Positions 53,039 to 61,075 of a DNA stretch of 64,000 nt are shown here, one piece after another (the stretch's first letter is position 1; each line of letters begins with the position of its first letter). The notes under the pieces are model-generated. The model was not told where the DNA came from. It searched no databases and saw only the letters and a list, made by a program, of their open reading frames with translations. Both the position numbers and the translations under genes were made by a program. This DNA is from Parabacteroides goldsteinii (GTDB taxonomy: Bacteria; Bacteroidota; Bacteroidia; Bacteroidales; Tannerellaceae). The stretch covers positions 124,001-188,000 of the forward strand of contig NZ_JADNBB010000005.1 in assembly GCF_015550595.1 (NCBI RefSeq), given 5' to 3'.

Positions 53039-53962
53039 TCAATGCTTGGAATAATGTAATAAGGCCCTGCGGACACCCCGCAGGGTTTTTTGTATGGTTT
53101 TGGATAAGATGATCATTGTTACGGCTATGATTATAAGCAGAATGCCGACGGCCAGATTGAAAGTGAACGGTTCTCCGAATACCAATACACCGACAAATAC
53201 GGCCGTTACAGGTTCCATAGCTCCCAGCACGGCAGTGAGTGTGCCACCTATATTATGCACAGCCAATACGAGCGTTATGTTGGATATCACTGTCGGTACG
53301 ATAGCCAGCAGGATCAGGTTGACAACCGACATGGCATCGGGAATGGGTTGTATCCCCTCATTCGTGCTTGCTTTGATGGCAAACAGGAAGGTACTGACAA
53401 TGAATACGTAGAACGTCAGTTTCCTGCCTGTCATATTGTGTATCCGCGATTTATTGACGGTCGTGATATAAAGGGCATACCCGACAGCCGAAAGCAGTAC
53501 GATAAAGACACCCAGTACGCTCAATTTCATTTCCCCTTCGTTGATAGACAGGCGGGCAACTCCACAGATCGCCAGGCAGATCGCCAGCAACGTGACCCAT
53601 GATGTTTTTTCGCGGAAAAACACCAGCATGATAAGGGTGACGAATATCGGATAGGTGAAATGCAACGTTGTAGCTATCCCCGCCGACATGAAGTTATATC
53701 CCCAGAAAAGGAACATGGCGGATGCCGTGTAAAAGAAGCCGAGCAATATCAGTACGGGAATGTCTTTTTTGTCGATATGCATGGATTCCTTTTTCACCGC
53801 CATGATGCCGATAAGGGCTATCGATGCAAAAAGGAAACGGTAGAACAGGATCGAATCGAACTGCATCCCCTTTGCCATAAGCGGCAAAGTAAACAATGGT
53901 ATCAAACCGAATGTAGCCGAAGTGGCAATGCCGTATGCGAATCCTTTCAAATTGTTGTTCAT
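53039..53962 (-). CDS. EamA/DMT family transporter
   Basis: A 307-residue inner-membrane protein with ten predicted helices in two EamA repeats (FGLIPLFTLPLMAKG; PTVISNITLVLAVHNIGGTLTAVLGAMEPVTAVFVG). The AMEPVTA segment at the end of repeat two is typical. Members export metabolites; the substrate is unknown. The -7 box TATGTTTG is at 53996-54003 on the minus strand. Confidence 0.88.
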   Translation of the reverse strand: MNNNLKGFAYGIATSATFGLIPLFTLPLMAKGMQFDSILFYRFLFASIALIGIMAVKKESMHIDKKDIPVLILLGFFYTASAMFLFWGYNFMSAGIATTLHFTYPIFVTLIMLVFFREKTSWVTLLAICLAICGVARLSINEGEMKLSVLGVFIVLLSAVGYALYITTVNKSRIHNMTGRKLTFYVFIVSTFLFAIKASTNEGIQPIPDAMSVVNLILLAIVPTVISNITLVLAVHNIGGTLTAVLGAMEPVTAVFVGVLVFGEPFTFNLAVGILLIIIAVTMIILSKTIQKTLRGVRRALLHYSKH

Positions 53963-53995
53963 CTTTTTCCTTTTTACCTTTTGCTAAAACGGCTG

Positions 53996-54003
53996 CAAAC
54001 ATA
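53996..54003 (-). promoter_or_regulatory. -7 box for the EamA gene
   Basis: TATGTTTG on the minus strand, 33 bp before the start codon. Confidence 0.6.
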
Positions 54004-54042
54004 CAAAAAAGCCGCGATATTATCAGGTAATATCACGGCTCT
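54004..54042 (-). terminator. Terminator of the DJ-1/PfpI gene
   Basis: A 13-bp stem with one wobble (54010-54022 with 54028-54040), followed on the minus strand by six T. Confidence 0.8.
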
Positions 54043-54061
54043 TAAATATTATTTCAGATGA

Positions 54062-54607
54062 TTAAACCAACAGACCGGCGGCAACTTCTTCGGCTACAGC
54101 CTGACTTTTGATAGCAGCTACCAGGGCAAGACCGAAGTTAATGATCAGTCCAGGACCTTTGCCGGTAATCACGTTGTCGGAAACTTCAACAGCTTCACCA
54201 GTCACATTAGCTCCGATCAGTTTCGGTTCGAAGCCCGGATAGCAGGTAGCGTTACGGCCTTTCAGCAATCCTAGTCCGCCTAGTACCATCGGAGCTGCAC
54301 AGATGGCGGCAACGATCTTTCCTTCACGGTATTGCTGCAACAGGGCTTCTTTTACCGGCTCCGAATCATTCAGGTTGGCTGCTCCGGGCATACCACCGGG
54401 CAGAACAAGCGCATCGGTTCCTGCCAGGTCTGCTTTTCCCAGCGTTGTATCAGCAGTAACCGGAACATTATGTGCTCCCGTTACAACAGGATTGTCTGTG
54501 ATGGAAACAGTTGTCACTTCGATACCTCCGCGGCGCAGGATATCGACTGTGCCCAGGGCTTCCATTTCTTCGAAGCCATTGGCTAAAAATACAATTGCTT
54601 TCTTCAT
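54062..54607 (-). CDS. DJ-1/PfpI family protein
   Basis: A 181-residue cytoplasmic protein from the ATG ending at 54607; the longer frame upstream adds 35 residues with no family match. The active Cys 103 is in AAICAAPMVLGGLG and the supporting Glu is in NGFEEMEA, both as in DJ-1/YajL. Members act as chaperones, deglycases or oxidative-stress proteins; which applies is disputed for the family. It is 10 bp downstream of tonB on the same strand, so it ends the exbB-exbD-tonB unit. Confidence 0.85.
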   Translation of the reverse strand: MKKAIVFLANGFEEMEALGTVDILRRGGIEVTTVSITDNPVVTGAHNVPVTADTTLGKADLAGTDALVLPGGMPGAANLNDSEPVKEALLQQYREGKIVAAICAAPMVLGGLGLLKGRNATCYPGFEPKLIGANVTGEAVEVSDNVITGKGPGLIINFGLALVAAIKSQAVAEEVAAGLLV

Positions 54608-54617
54608 ATTACTTCCG

Positions 54618-55454
54618 TTATTTAAGTTTATACACATAGGTGATCGTACCGCTTTGGTTGTTCGCCCCGTTGATGCTGTTGAATTTAGCACGTTTGGCGG
54701 CATCCAGTGCACTCTTACGCATGGAAGCGTTGTCGATGTTGGTACCTCTTCCTATTTCTGTGAATATTACATTGCCTTTCGGATCTACCGTAATGTTGAT
54801 CACGATTTTGCCTTCTTCCTGGATCGTGTAAGCGGGGCGGGGCAAGCCTCCGGCTCCGATAGAACGACCGTTCAGGTTGAATGAACCGTAACCGCCTACG
54901 CCTTCGTTGGCTCCGTGGTCGGAGTTGCCGAACGGACTTCCCTGGTTACCCGTACCTGTTTCTGCATCGCCCTGGCTGTTCCCTTCAGCGCCGCCGATAC
55001 CGAATGCTCCGGCAACACGATTGCTGATGGCCTGCTCTTTCTTGCGACGTTCTTCTTCCAAACGTTTCTTTTCGGCCTCTTCCCGTTTGCGGCGATCCTC
55101 TTCCTCTTTCCGTTTACGCTCTTCTTCCTTTTTGCGTTGCTCTTCTTTCTTTTTAGCGTCTGCTATGGCAACACTCTCTTCGATGTCCTGCGTGATCACT
55201 TCCTCTTTCGGTGTTTCTACCGGTGGAGTGGGTGGCGGTGGAGGAGTGGTCGTCTCCTGGGGTAGTTCCTGTCCGGTGTATTTGGGTTCGAAGGTACCGG
55301 CGGCGGAGTTTACATTCCCGAAGTTGACAAGGACACCCCCGTCTTCATCCGGAATTTCCGTACGTAGTACCGTGAACAACAGGATCAGGAAGATCGCCAG
55401 GTGAAATGCGACCGAACCGGTTATACTGTATATGTCATCTTTGTTGAATTTCAT
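54618..55454 (-). CDS. tonB: TonB family energy transducer
   Basis: A 278-residue protein with one membrane span (about 13-30, AFHLAIFLILLFTVL), a Pro-rich stretch (about 69-79), a long Lys/Glu/Arg-rich rigid segment (about 98-143) and a C-terminal TonB domain (GKIVINITVDPKGNVIFTEIGRGT). It passes proton-motive energy from ExbB/ExbD to SusC-type receptors, including those in this window. It is 5 bp after exbD. Confidence 0.88.
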   Translation of the reverse strand: MKFNKDDIYSITGSVAFHLAIFLILLFTVLRTEIPDEDGGVLVNFGNVNSAAGTFEPKYTGQELPQETTTPPPPPTPPVETPKEEVITQDIEESVAIADAKKKEEQRKKEEERKRKEEEDRRKREEAEKKRLEEERRKKEQAISNRVAGAFGIGGAEGNSQGDAETGTGNQGSPFGNSDHGANEGVGGYGSFNLNGRSIGAGGLPRPAYTIQEEGKIVINITVDPKGNVIFTEIGRGTNIDNASMRKSALDAAKRAKFNSINGANNQSGTITYVYKLK

Positions 55455-55459
55455 ATCTG

Positions 55460-55870
55460 TTATTTCTGCGCACGGGTGGCAAGCACCATCTTGAATTTGT
55501 TTTCGTTCGCTATGTTCAGGATCTTTACGATTTCTTTATAAGGAACTGTCTCGTCTGCATAAAGGGCGACGAACATTTCGGGCTCTTTTGCGTAACTGTC
55601 TTGCAGGAACGGGGTGATCTCGTCGAACGTGACCTGCGTTTCCCGCTGGTTACCGAATGCTACGTAGTAATTCAGGTTGGCATCGATGGTAACCCGCGTG
55701 AGCGGTTTGGCTGCCGTTTGCTTCTTCGCCTGCGGCAATGTTACCTTGATGGCATTCGGAATGACTACCGTAGAGGTGACCATAAAGAAGATCAACAGCA
55801 GGAATATGACGTCGGTCATGGAGGCCATGCTGAAGGCTTCGTTTACTTTTGTTCTTCGTTTTAGTGCCAT
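55460..55870 (-). CDS. exbD: ExbD/TolR family biopolymer transport protein
   Basis: A 136-residue single-span protein. The membrane segment SMTDVIFLLLIFFMVTST contains the conserved functional Asp (MTDVIF), and a small periplasmic domain follows. It forms the proton channel with ExbB. Gene order exbB-exbD-tonB with 5-8 bp gaps indicates one transcript. Confidence 0.9.
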   Translation of the reverse strand: MALKRRTKVNEAFSMASMTDVIFLLLIFFMVTSTVVIPNAIKVTLPQAKKQTAAKPLTRVTIDANLNYYVAFGNQRETQVTFDEITPFLQDSYAKEPEMFVALYADETVPYKEIVKILNIANENKFKMVLATRAQK

Positions 55871-55878
55871 TCGCTTTG

Positions 55879-56589
55879 TTAATTAGCCGGTTCGTTCAAT
55901 AAATCCATAAATTCCATGGTGCGGGCTTCCATCTTGTTCACCACGTTGTCGACTTGTGAAACCAGGTAGTTGTAAGCAAACAGGGTGATGATACCGACTA
56001 CCAGACCGCCGACGGTGGTTACAAGTGCTTCGTAAATACCTCCGGACAATAAGGATACGTCAACGTTCGTTCCGGCATTCGCCATATCGAAGAAGGCGCG
56101 TACCATACCGGTTACCGTTCCGAGGAAACCCAACATAGGAGCTCCGGCAGCTGTCGTAGCGATCAGCGGGAAGCCTTTTTCCAGTTTCGCAATTTCCAGG
56201 TTACCCACGTTTTCGATAGCAACGAGTACATCGTTCATCGGACGTCCCAGACGTGTGATACCCTTTTCGATCATACGGGCGGAAGGGGTGTTGGTGCTGC
56301 GGCACAGGTTCAGTGCCGAGTCGACTTTCCCTTCATGGATATAGTCTTTGATACGGTTCATGAAATTCTGATCTTCTTTACCCGCACGGCGGATAACTAA
56401 TAAACGCTGGATGAAGATGTAGCCTGCCATTAGTGATAACAGCAATAATACAACCATGATCCACCCTCCTTTGAATGCAAGGTCTATTACATTGATCTCT
56501 GCTTCAGTGGGGACTGTTACTGCCGTCAGATCCGGCATCTGCTCTGCTGTCTGTGCCCCTACTGCCTGTAGGGAAAGTAAAATACTCAT
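55879..56589 (-). CDS. exbB: ExbB/TolQ proton channel protein
   Basis: A 236-residue MotA/TolQ/ExbB protein with three membrane segments (about 36-58, 141-165, 185-208); the conserved core is IATTAAGAPMLGFLGTVTGMV and ISSG-like GGIYEALVTTVGGLVVGI. It leads the TonB energisation operon, 36 bp downstream of pdxJ on the same strand. Confidence 0.9.
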   Translation of the reverse strand: MSILLSLQAVGAQTAEQMPDLTAVTVPTEAEINVIDLAFKGGWIMVVLLLLSLMAGYIFIQRLLVIRRAGKEDQNFMNRIKDYIHEGKVDSALNLCRSTNTPSARMIEKGITRLGRPMNDVLVAIENVGNLEIAKLEKGFPLIATTAAGAPMLGFLGTVTGMVRAFFDMANAGTNVDVSLLSGGIYEALVTTVGGLVVGIITLFAYNYLVSQVDNVVNKMEARTMEFMDLLNEPAN

Positions 56590-56625
56590 AGATTTGTATA
56601 CTTATTCGTTAATATTAGTTTGTTC

Positions 56626-57342
56626 TTATTGTTGCAAGCATGCTTTATATAATGAAATGGTCTCCTGCAATCCGTGATACAACGCGTCGCAGATCAGGGC
56701 ATGACCGATGGAAACCTCTTCCAGCCAAGGTATGTTCTGACTGAACCACGCCAGGTTTTCCAGGCTCAGGTCGTGGCCGGCATTGACTCCCATTCCCAGA
56801 TTCTTTGCCAGTTGTGCGGCAGCAACGAAAGGAGCGACGGCTTCTTCCTTGTTTACCGGGTAATTGGTTGCATAAGGCTCTGTGTACAGCTCGATGCGGT
56901 CGGTACCTGTTTTTGCCGCCAGTTCGATGTTGGCCAGGTCGGTCCCTACGAAGATAGAGGTGCGGATTCCCTGTGCGGTGAACGTATCGACCAGTTCACT
57001 CAGCAGGTCGAAGTTTGCCTTTACATCCCAGCCGGCATTGGAGGTGATGGCATCGGGTGCATCCGGAACCAGTGTCACCTGTGTCGGTTTTACTTTTAAT
57101 ACCAGGTCTATAAAATTGTTACAAGGATACCCTTCAATGTTAAATTCTGTCCTGATAAGAGGTTTTAACGCGTACACGTCACTGTATTTGATATGTCGTT
57201 CGTCCGGACGTGGATGGACTGTAATTCCTTGTGCACCGAAATTTTCGCAATCTTGAGCTACTTTTAAAATGTCAGGCATGTTACCTCCGCGTGCGTTACG
57301 GATGGTTGCAACCTTGTTAATGTTTACACTTAAATTTGTCAT
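56626..57342 (-). CDS. pdxJ: Pyridoxine 5'-phosphate synthase
   Basis: A 238-residue TIM-barrel enzyme that condenses 3-amino-2-oxopropyl phosphate with deoxyxylulose 5-phosphate to make pyridoxine 5'-phosphate. Motifs are [48 protein letters not shown] and [15 protein letters not shown], all family-typical. It is divergent from the CBS-domain gene; -7 boxes for both genes overlap in the 85-bp gap. Confidence 0.93.
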   Translation of the reverse strand: MTNLSVNINKVATIRNARGGNMPDILKVAQDCENFGAQGITVHPRPDERHIKYSDVYALKPLIRTEFNIEGYPCNNFIDLVLKVKPTQVTLVPDAPDAITSNAGWDVKANFDLLSELVDTFTAQGIRTSIFVGTDLANIELAAKTGTDRIELYTEPYATNYPVNKEEAVAPFVAAAQLAKNLGMGVNAGHDLSLENLAWFSQNIPWLEEVSIGHALICDALYHGLQETISLYKACLQQ

Positions 57343-57371
57343 CGTATATCGTTATATCTTTTTTCTTTCAT

Positions 57372-57389
57372 TACATTTGCACAAAAGTA
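57372..57389. promoter_or_regulatory. Divergent -7 boxes for pdxJ and the CBS gene
   Basis: TACATTTG (57372-57379, + strand, for the CBS gene) and TACTTTTG (57382-57389, minus strand, for pdxJ) are only two bases apart, so the two promoters face away from each other over the same DNA. Confidence 0.6.
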
Positions 57390-57427
57390 TCGGCAAATTT
57401 AGCAGAATTAAGGGAATTAACAGAATA

Positions 57428-58087
57428 ATGTTGGTGAAAGATTTCATAACGAAGGAACTTCCCGTGTTAAAAAGTTTTGACACAGGGGAATACGCGTTGG
57501 CATTGATGGATGATTTTAAGTTAAAACATCTGCCTTTGTTGAGCGAGGGGATATACCGTTGCCTGATCTCGGAAAAGGATCTGATGGCTATGCCTGATCC
57601 TGAGGCAACGATTGGCGAGCCGGTTCTGTTTGCTCCCAGTGCGATGGAGAATACGCATATCCATGAGGCGCTTTCGCTGATCGCCCGCTACCAGTTGAGC
57701 CTGCTGCCGGTGGTCAGTCCGGAAGGGGAGTATCGGGGGGCGATTACGAGAGAGAAACTGATCGATATTCTTTCAGAGCTGTGTAATGCCGAGACTTCGG
57801 GCAGTGTGTTTGTTCTGGAGGTGATGCCGCAGGATTATTCGCTGACGGATATTGCCCGTTTGATCGAATCGAACAATGCGCATGTATTGAATCTGCTTTC
57901 GTACACGGATAAAGATACCGGAAGGTTACATCTTATTATTAAAATCGATCTGGAGGATGCTTCGCCGGTGATCCGTAGTTTCGAGCGTTTCAATTATACT
58001 GTTCTTTATTATTTCATGGAAAAAGGGATGGTGGATGATCTGTTGCAGCAGCGGATGAACGAGTTGTTGCATTATATGAATATTTAA
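57428..58087 (+). CDS. CBS-domain protein
   Basis: A 219-residue cytoplasmic protein from ATG 57428, chosen because the -7 box lies at 57372. Two CBS motifs fill residues about 1-125 (MLVKDFITKELPVLKSFDTG; LLPVVSPEGEYRGAITREKL), and the rest resembles an ACT-like regulatory segment. CBS pairs bind adenosyl ligands. It lies 15 bp before nadK, an order I have the impression is common in Bacteroidales, so it may link nucleotide state to NAD metabolism; this is inference. Confidence 0.8.
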   Translation: MLVKDFITKELPVLKSFDTGEYALALMDDFKLKHLPLLSEGIYRCLISEKDLMAMPDPEATIGEPVLFAPSAMENTHIHEALSLIARYQLSLLPVVSPEGEYRGAITREKLIDILSELCNAETSGSVFVLEVMPQDYSLTDIARLIESNNAHVLNLLSYTDKDTGRLHLIIKIDLEDASPVIRSFERFNYTVLYYFMEKGMVDDLLQQRMNELLHYMNI

Positions 58088-58102
58088 TCAATTGACAGTT
58101 TT

Positions 58103-58978
58103 ATGAAGGTTGGTGTATTTGGCAGTGAATATCAGGTAGAGAAACAGAGTCAGATAAAACGTTTGTTTGAAAAGCTTCGTTTGCAGGAGGCGGAGGTGTA
58201 TGTGGACTCTCAATTCTACTACTTCCTGACAGATGTCCTGAATTTCGCACCTGTAGTGGCCGGGTTGCTGACAGATGATGATTTCGATCTGGATGTGGCT
58301 CTCAGTGTGGGAGGTGACGGTACTTTCCTGCGTACGGCAGCCCGGGTGAATCGGCAGGATATTCCTATTCTGGGTATTAATACCGGACGGCTCGGTTTTC
58401 TGGCAGATGTGGGTGGTAATGATATCGAGGACACGTTGGATGAGTTATTCAAGAACTATTATAAAATAGAAGAACGTACTTTATTGCGTCTGAATACGGA
58501 AGACCGTGTTTTTAAGGGGTATAACTATGCGTTGAATGAGATCGCCATATTGAAGCGCGACACCTCTTCAATGATCACGATCCATACGTCGCTTAATGAT
58601 GAGTACCTGGCTTCATACCAGGCAGATGGATTGCTGATCGCAACGCCGACCGGTTCGACAGCTTATTCCATGAGTGTGAACGGACCGATCATTATACCGC
58701 AAAGTAACAATATCGTATTGAGTCCCGTTGCCCCTCATTCCCTGAATGTTCGCCCTCTGGTTATTCCTGATACTTATAAGATCACGCTAGGGGTCGAGAG
58801 CCGGAATAAATATTTCCTGATCTCATTGGACGGACGTTCGGAAATATTCCCTACCGGTATACAACTGACGGTATCGAAAGCAGATTATACAACAAAAGTG
58901 ATTAAAAGATATAATCATACCTTTTATCAGACGCTTCGTGAGAAACTCATGTGGGGCGCAGACGCAAGGATGAAATAG
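58103..58978 (+). CDS. nadK: NAD kinase
   Basis: A 291-residue enzyme that makes NADP from NAD and ATP. The nucleotide motif GGDGTFLRTAARVN (GGDG at residues 70-73), NEIAILKRDTSSMI and TPTGSTAYSMSVNGPII are diagnostic. It is co-directional with the CBS gene 15 bp upstream. Confidence 0.95.
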   Translation: MKVGVFGSEYQVEKQSQIKRLFEKLRLQEAEVYVDSQFYYFLTDVLNFAPVVAGLLTDDDFDLDVALSVGGDGTFLRTAARVNRQDIPILGINTGRLGFLADVGGNDIEDTLDELFKNYYKIEERTLLRLNTEDRVFKGYNYALNEIAILKRDTSSMITIHTSLNDEYLASYQADGLLIATPTGSTAYSMSVNGPIIIPQSNNIVLSPVAPHSLNVRPLVIPDTYKITLGVESRNKYFLISLDGRSEIFPTGIQLTVSKADYTTKVIKRYNHTFYQTLREKLMWGADARMK

Positions 58979-59294
58979 AGGATTGTAGCTGAATTATGCT
59001 GCAAAAAGATGTTTTATAGCATGTATTTGTTAAATCATATTAAAGATGTGAGAAAAACAAATGATATATTATGCTACATAACATAAAACCTCTATATTTG
59101 TACTGTGTTTTTCATGGTATTAGATTTAAGGTTAACAATGAAGATTGGCTGTCCGCGATGGATGGCCTTTTTTATTTTCTGCCAATTGGACTTTTCTGAA
59201 ACAATTATTTTTATATTTGCCTCTGATAAAATCCACATAAGTAATTTAAGTACGATTGATATTGGTCTTATCGATGAAGGGGAGATTTGCTGTT
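58979..59294 (+). other. Intergenic stretch with two promoters and a terminator between
   Basis: Two perfect -7 boxes, TATATTTG at 59093-59100 and 59212-59219, are separated by a hairpin (GGCTGTCC with GGATGGCC, two wobbles) ending in TTTTTT near 59177. The first promoter would give an RNA of about 70 nt; the second would serve the ECF sigma gene. No protein gene is supported. Confidence 0.5.
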
Positions 59295-59852
59295 ATGATT
59301 ACATCCAGGGAAGATGAGTATGTTAAGGCGCTGAGTAACGGTGATTCGAAAGCATTCGAATTATTGTTTCTGCGGTATCAGCCTAAACTTGTCTATTTCT
59401 TTACAGGCTTTGTACACGATGACGAGATCGCGCAGGACTTAGCCCAGGATCTTTTTTTTAATCTTTGGAATAACAGAAGCAAGCTTTCGGATATACGTTT
59501 GTTTCAATCTTACCTTTATCAGATGGCACGTAACATCTTATACAATTATTATGATCATTCTTTGGTGCAGGAAAAATACGGGATGGCGCAATTTTTATCT
59601 CCATCGGTATCCGATGATCCGGAAGAACAGTTATTTGCCAGCAACTTACAGGAATTGATTAACCTCAGAGTCGATCAGATGCCTCCCCAACGGAGACAGA
59701 TTTTTCGTATGAGCCGGATGGAAGGTCTGAATAATGAGGAAATTGCAAACCGGCTCAATATAAATAAACGGACTGTGGAGAACCATTTAACCGTCGCCCT
59801 GGCGGATTTGAGGAAAATGTTTAAAATCTTTATTCTGCTCTTTTTCCATTGA
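59295..59852 (+). CDS. ECF-type RNA polymerase sigma factor
   Basis: A 185-residue ECF sigma of the Bacteroides-expanded group from ATG 59295. Region 2: FELLFLRYQPKLVYFFTGF and QDLAQDLFFNLWNNRS; region 4: MPPQRRQIFRMSRMEGLNN and NEEIANRLNINKRTVENHL. A short hydrophobic tail ends the protein. The fecR and susC genes follow in the classical order, so this sigma probably drives them. Confidence 0.92.
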   Translation: MITSREDEYVKALSNGDSKAFELLFLRYQPKLVYFFTGFVHDDEIAQDLAQDLFFNLWNNRSKLSDIRLFQSYLYQMARNILYNYYDHSLVQEKYGMAQFLSPSVSDDPEEQLFASNLQELINLRVDQMPPQRRQIFRMSRMEGLNNEEIANRLNINKRTVENHLTVALADLRKMFKIFILLFFH

Positions 59853-59932
59853 TTATTTGTTTTCGATAAAAAATCAATTTAGACTGTGTGTAAAACCGAA
59901 GTTCGCTTTCTTATTCATAAAAAGCGATAATT

Positions 59933-60925
59933 ATGCACGAAAAAGAGATAAGGGAGATAATCAGGTTATTTTTTAGAAAACGGTTTTCGAAGGATACTCA
60001 ATTACGTTTTCGTTATTGGTTTCGTTCGGAAGGAGATCGTGATGAAAAGGAGCATGCCCTGCAGGAAATCTGGGAGACAAGTCCGTCTGATATTTCAGAG
60101 CAGACCTGGAACAGGCTGTCGGAAATTCAGGACAGGATTTCAAAGTCAGGGAATGTGACATTACCGGAGAGACGCAACAGGCGCTGGTTGAAATATGTAG
60201 CAGTAGCCGCTGTTTGGATACTGACAGTGTTCACAACCCGTTATTTCTCTGAACAGGATGTTAAAATAGTATCTCCGAAACTAACTGAATTTTATGTCCC
60301 TTATGGTGATAAGCAGGAGATAACGTTATCCGATGGCTCTGTTGTGTGGGTAAATGCCGGGTCAGTCCTTATTTATCCTTCGGAGTTTACTGCTGCCACA
60401 CGTACCGTTTTTCTTAGTGGGGAAGCTTGTTTCAAGGTGGCGAAAAATCCAGAACAGCCGTTCATTGTAAGTACGAAACATCTGGATGTTCAAGCTTTGG
60501 GTACTGTTTTTAGTGTAAATGCTTATCCCGGTTCAACAGAAACTATTGCAACGTTGGAGGAAGGAAGTATACAGGTGGATACGAAATCTTCGATGACTCT
60601 GGCTTCCATTTTAAAGCCCAATGAACAATTTGTCTACTCCCATTTGACACACCAGGCGACAATCAATGTGGTGGATGCTGAACAAGTCTCGGCCTGGAAA
60701 GATGGTTACCTGATATTCAAAAATGCCAGCTTTGAAGAAGTGACTGCCGCTTTGGAACGCAAATATAATGTGACAATTAATTATAATGCGGAAAAATATA
60801 AGGGGCGTACCTATTATGTGAAATTCAATCCGGATGAAAGTATAGAAGATGCTCTTCTGATTTTAAAACATTTGATAGAAGACTTCAGATACCGGATAAC
60901 AGGGCAAACAATCAGTATAAACTAA
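59933..60925 (+). CDS. FecR family anti-sigma factor
   Basis: A 330-residue single-span protein: cytoplasmic residues 1-84, membrane span about 85-101 (WLKYVAVAAVWILTVFTTRY), then the FecR domain (LSDGSVVWVNAGSVLIYPSEF, GEACFKVAKNPEQPFIVSTK, ALGTVFSVNAYPG) and the C-terminal WKDGYLIFKNASFEEVTAALERKYNV. It links the STN domain of the downstream SusC to the sigma factor upstream. Confidence 0.92.
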   Translation: MHEKEIREIIRLFFRKRFSKDTQLRFRYWFRSEGDRDEKEHALQEIWETSPSDISEQTWNRLSEIQDRISKSGNVTLPERRNRRWLKYVAVAAVWILTVFTTRYFSEQDVKIVSPKLTEFYVPYGDKQEITLSDGSVVWVNAGSVLIYPSEFTAATRTVFLSGEACFKVAKNPEQPFIVSTKHLDVQALGTVFSVNAYPGSTETIATLEEGSIQVDTKSSMTLASILKPNEQFVYSHLTHQATINVVDAEQVSAWKDGYLIFKNASFEEVTAALERKYNVTINYNAEKYKGRTYYVKFNPDESIEDALLILKHLIEDFRYRITGQTISIN

Positions 60926-60960
60926 AAGGAAGGAGGAACCACAGCATATATAAAAGAAAG

Positions 60961-61000
60961 ACGGGGAGAACGACCGGCAAAATCTCCTCCCCGTATTTTG
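60961..61000 (+). terminator. Hairpin between fecR and susC
   Basis: ACGGGGAG (60961-60968) pairs with CTCCCCGT (60987-60994), followed by ATTTTG. It probably separates low-level regulatory transcription from high-level susC expression. Confidence 0.6.
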
Positions 61001-61075
61001 AAATCATAGAATACCATCAAAAACATTTCAAGAAATATTAAAATAGTATTCATATTAATAATAACACACAAAGAT

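Noticed and set aside
54608-54712. 35-residue N-terminal extension of the DJ-1/PfpI protein
   Set aside because: It overlaps the tonB 3' end, has no family match, and the normal start MKKAIVF lies just after the tonB stop.
57269-57427. N-terminal extension of the CBS protein
   Set aside because: It would start inside pdxJ and run through both divergent promoters; the CBS domain begins cleanly at ATG 57428.
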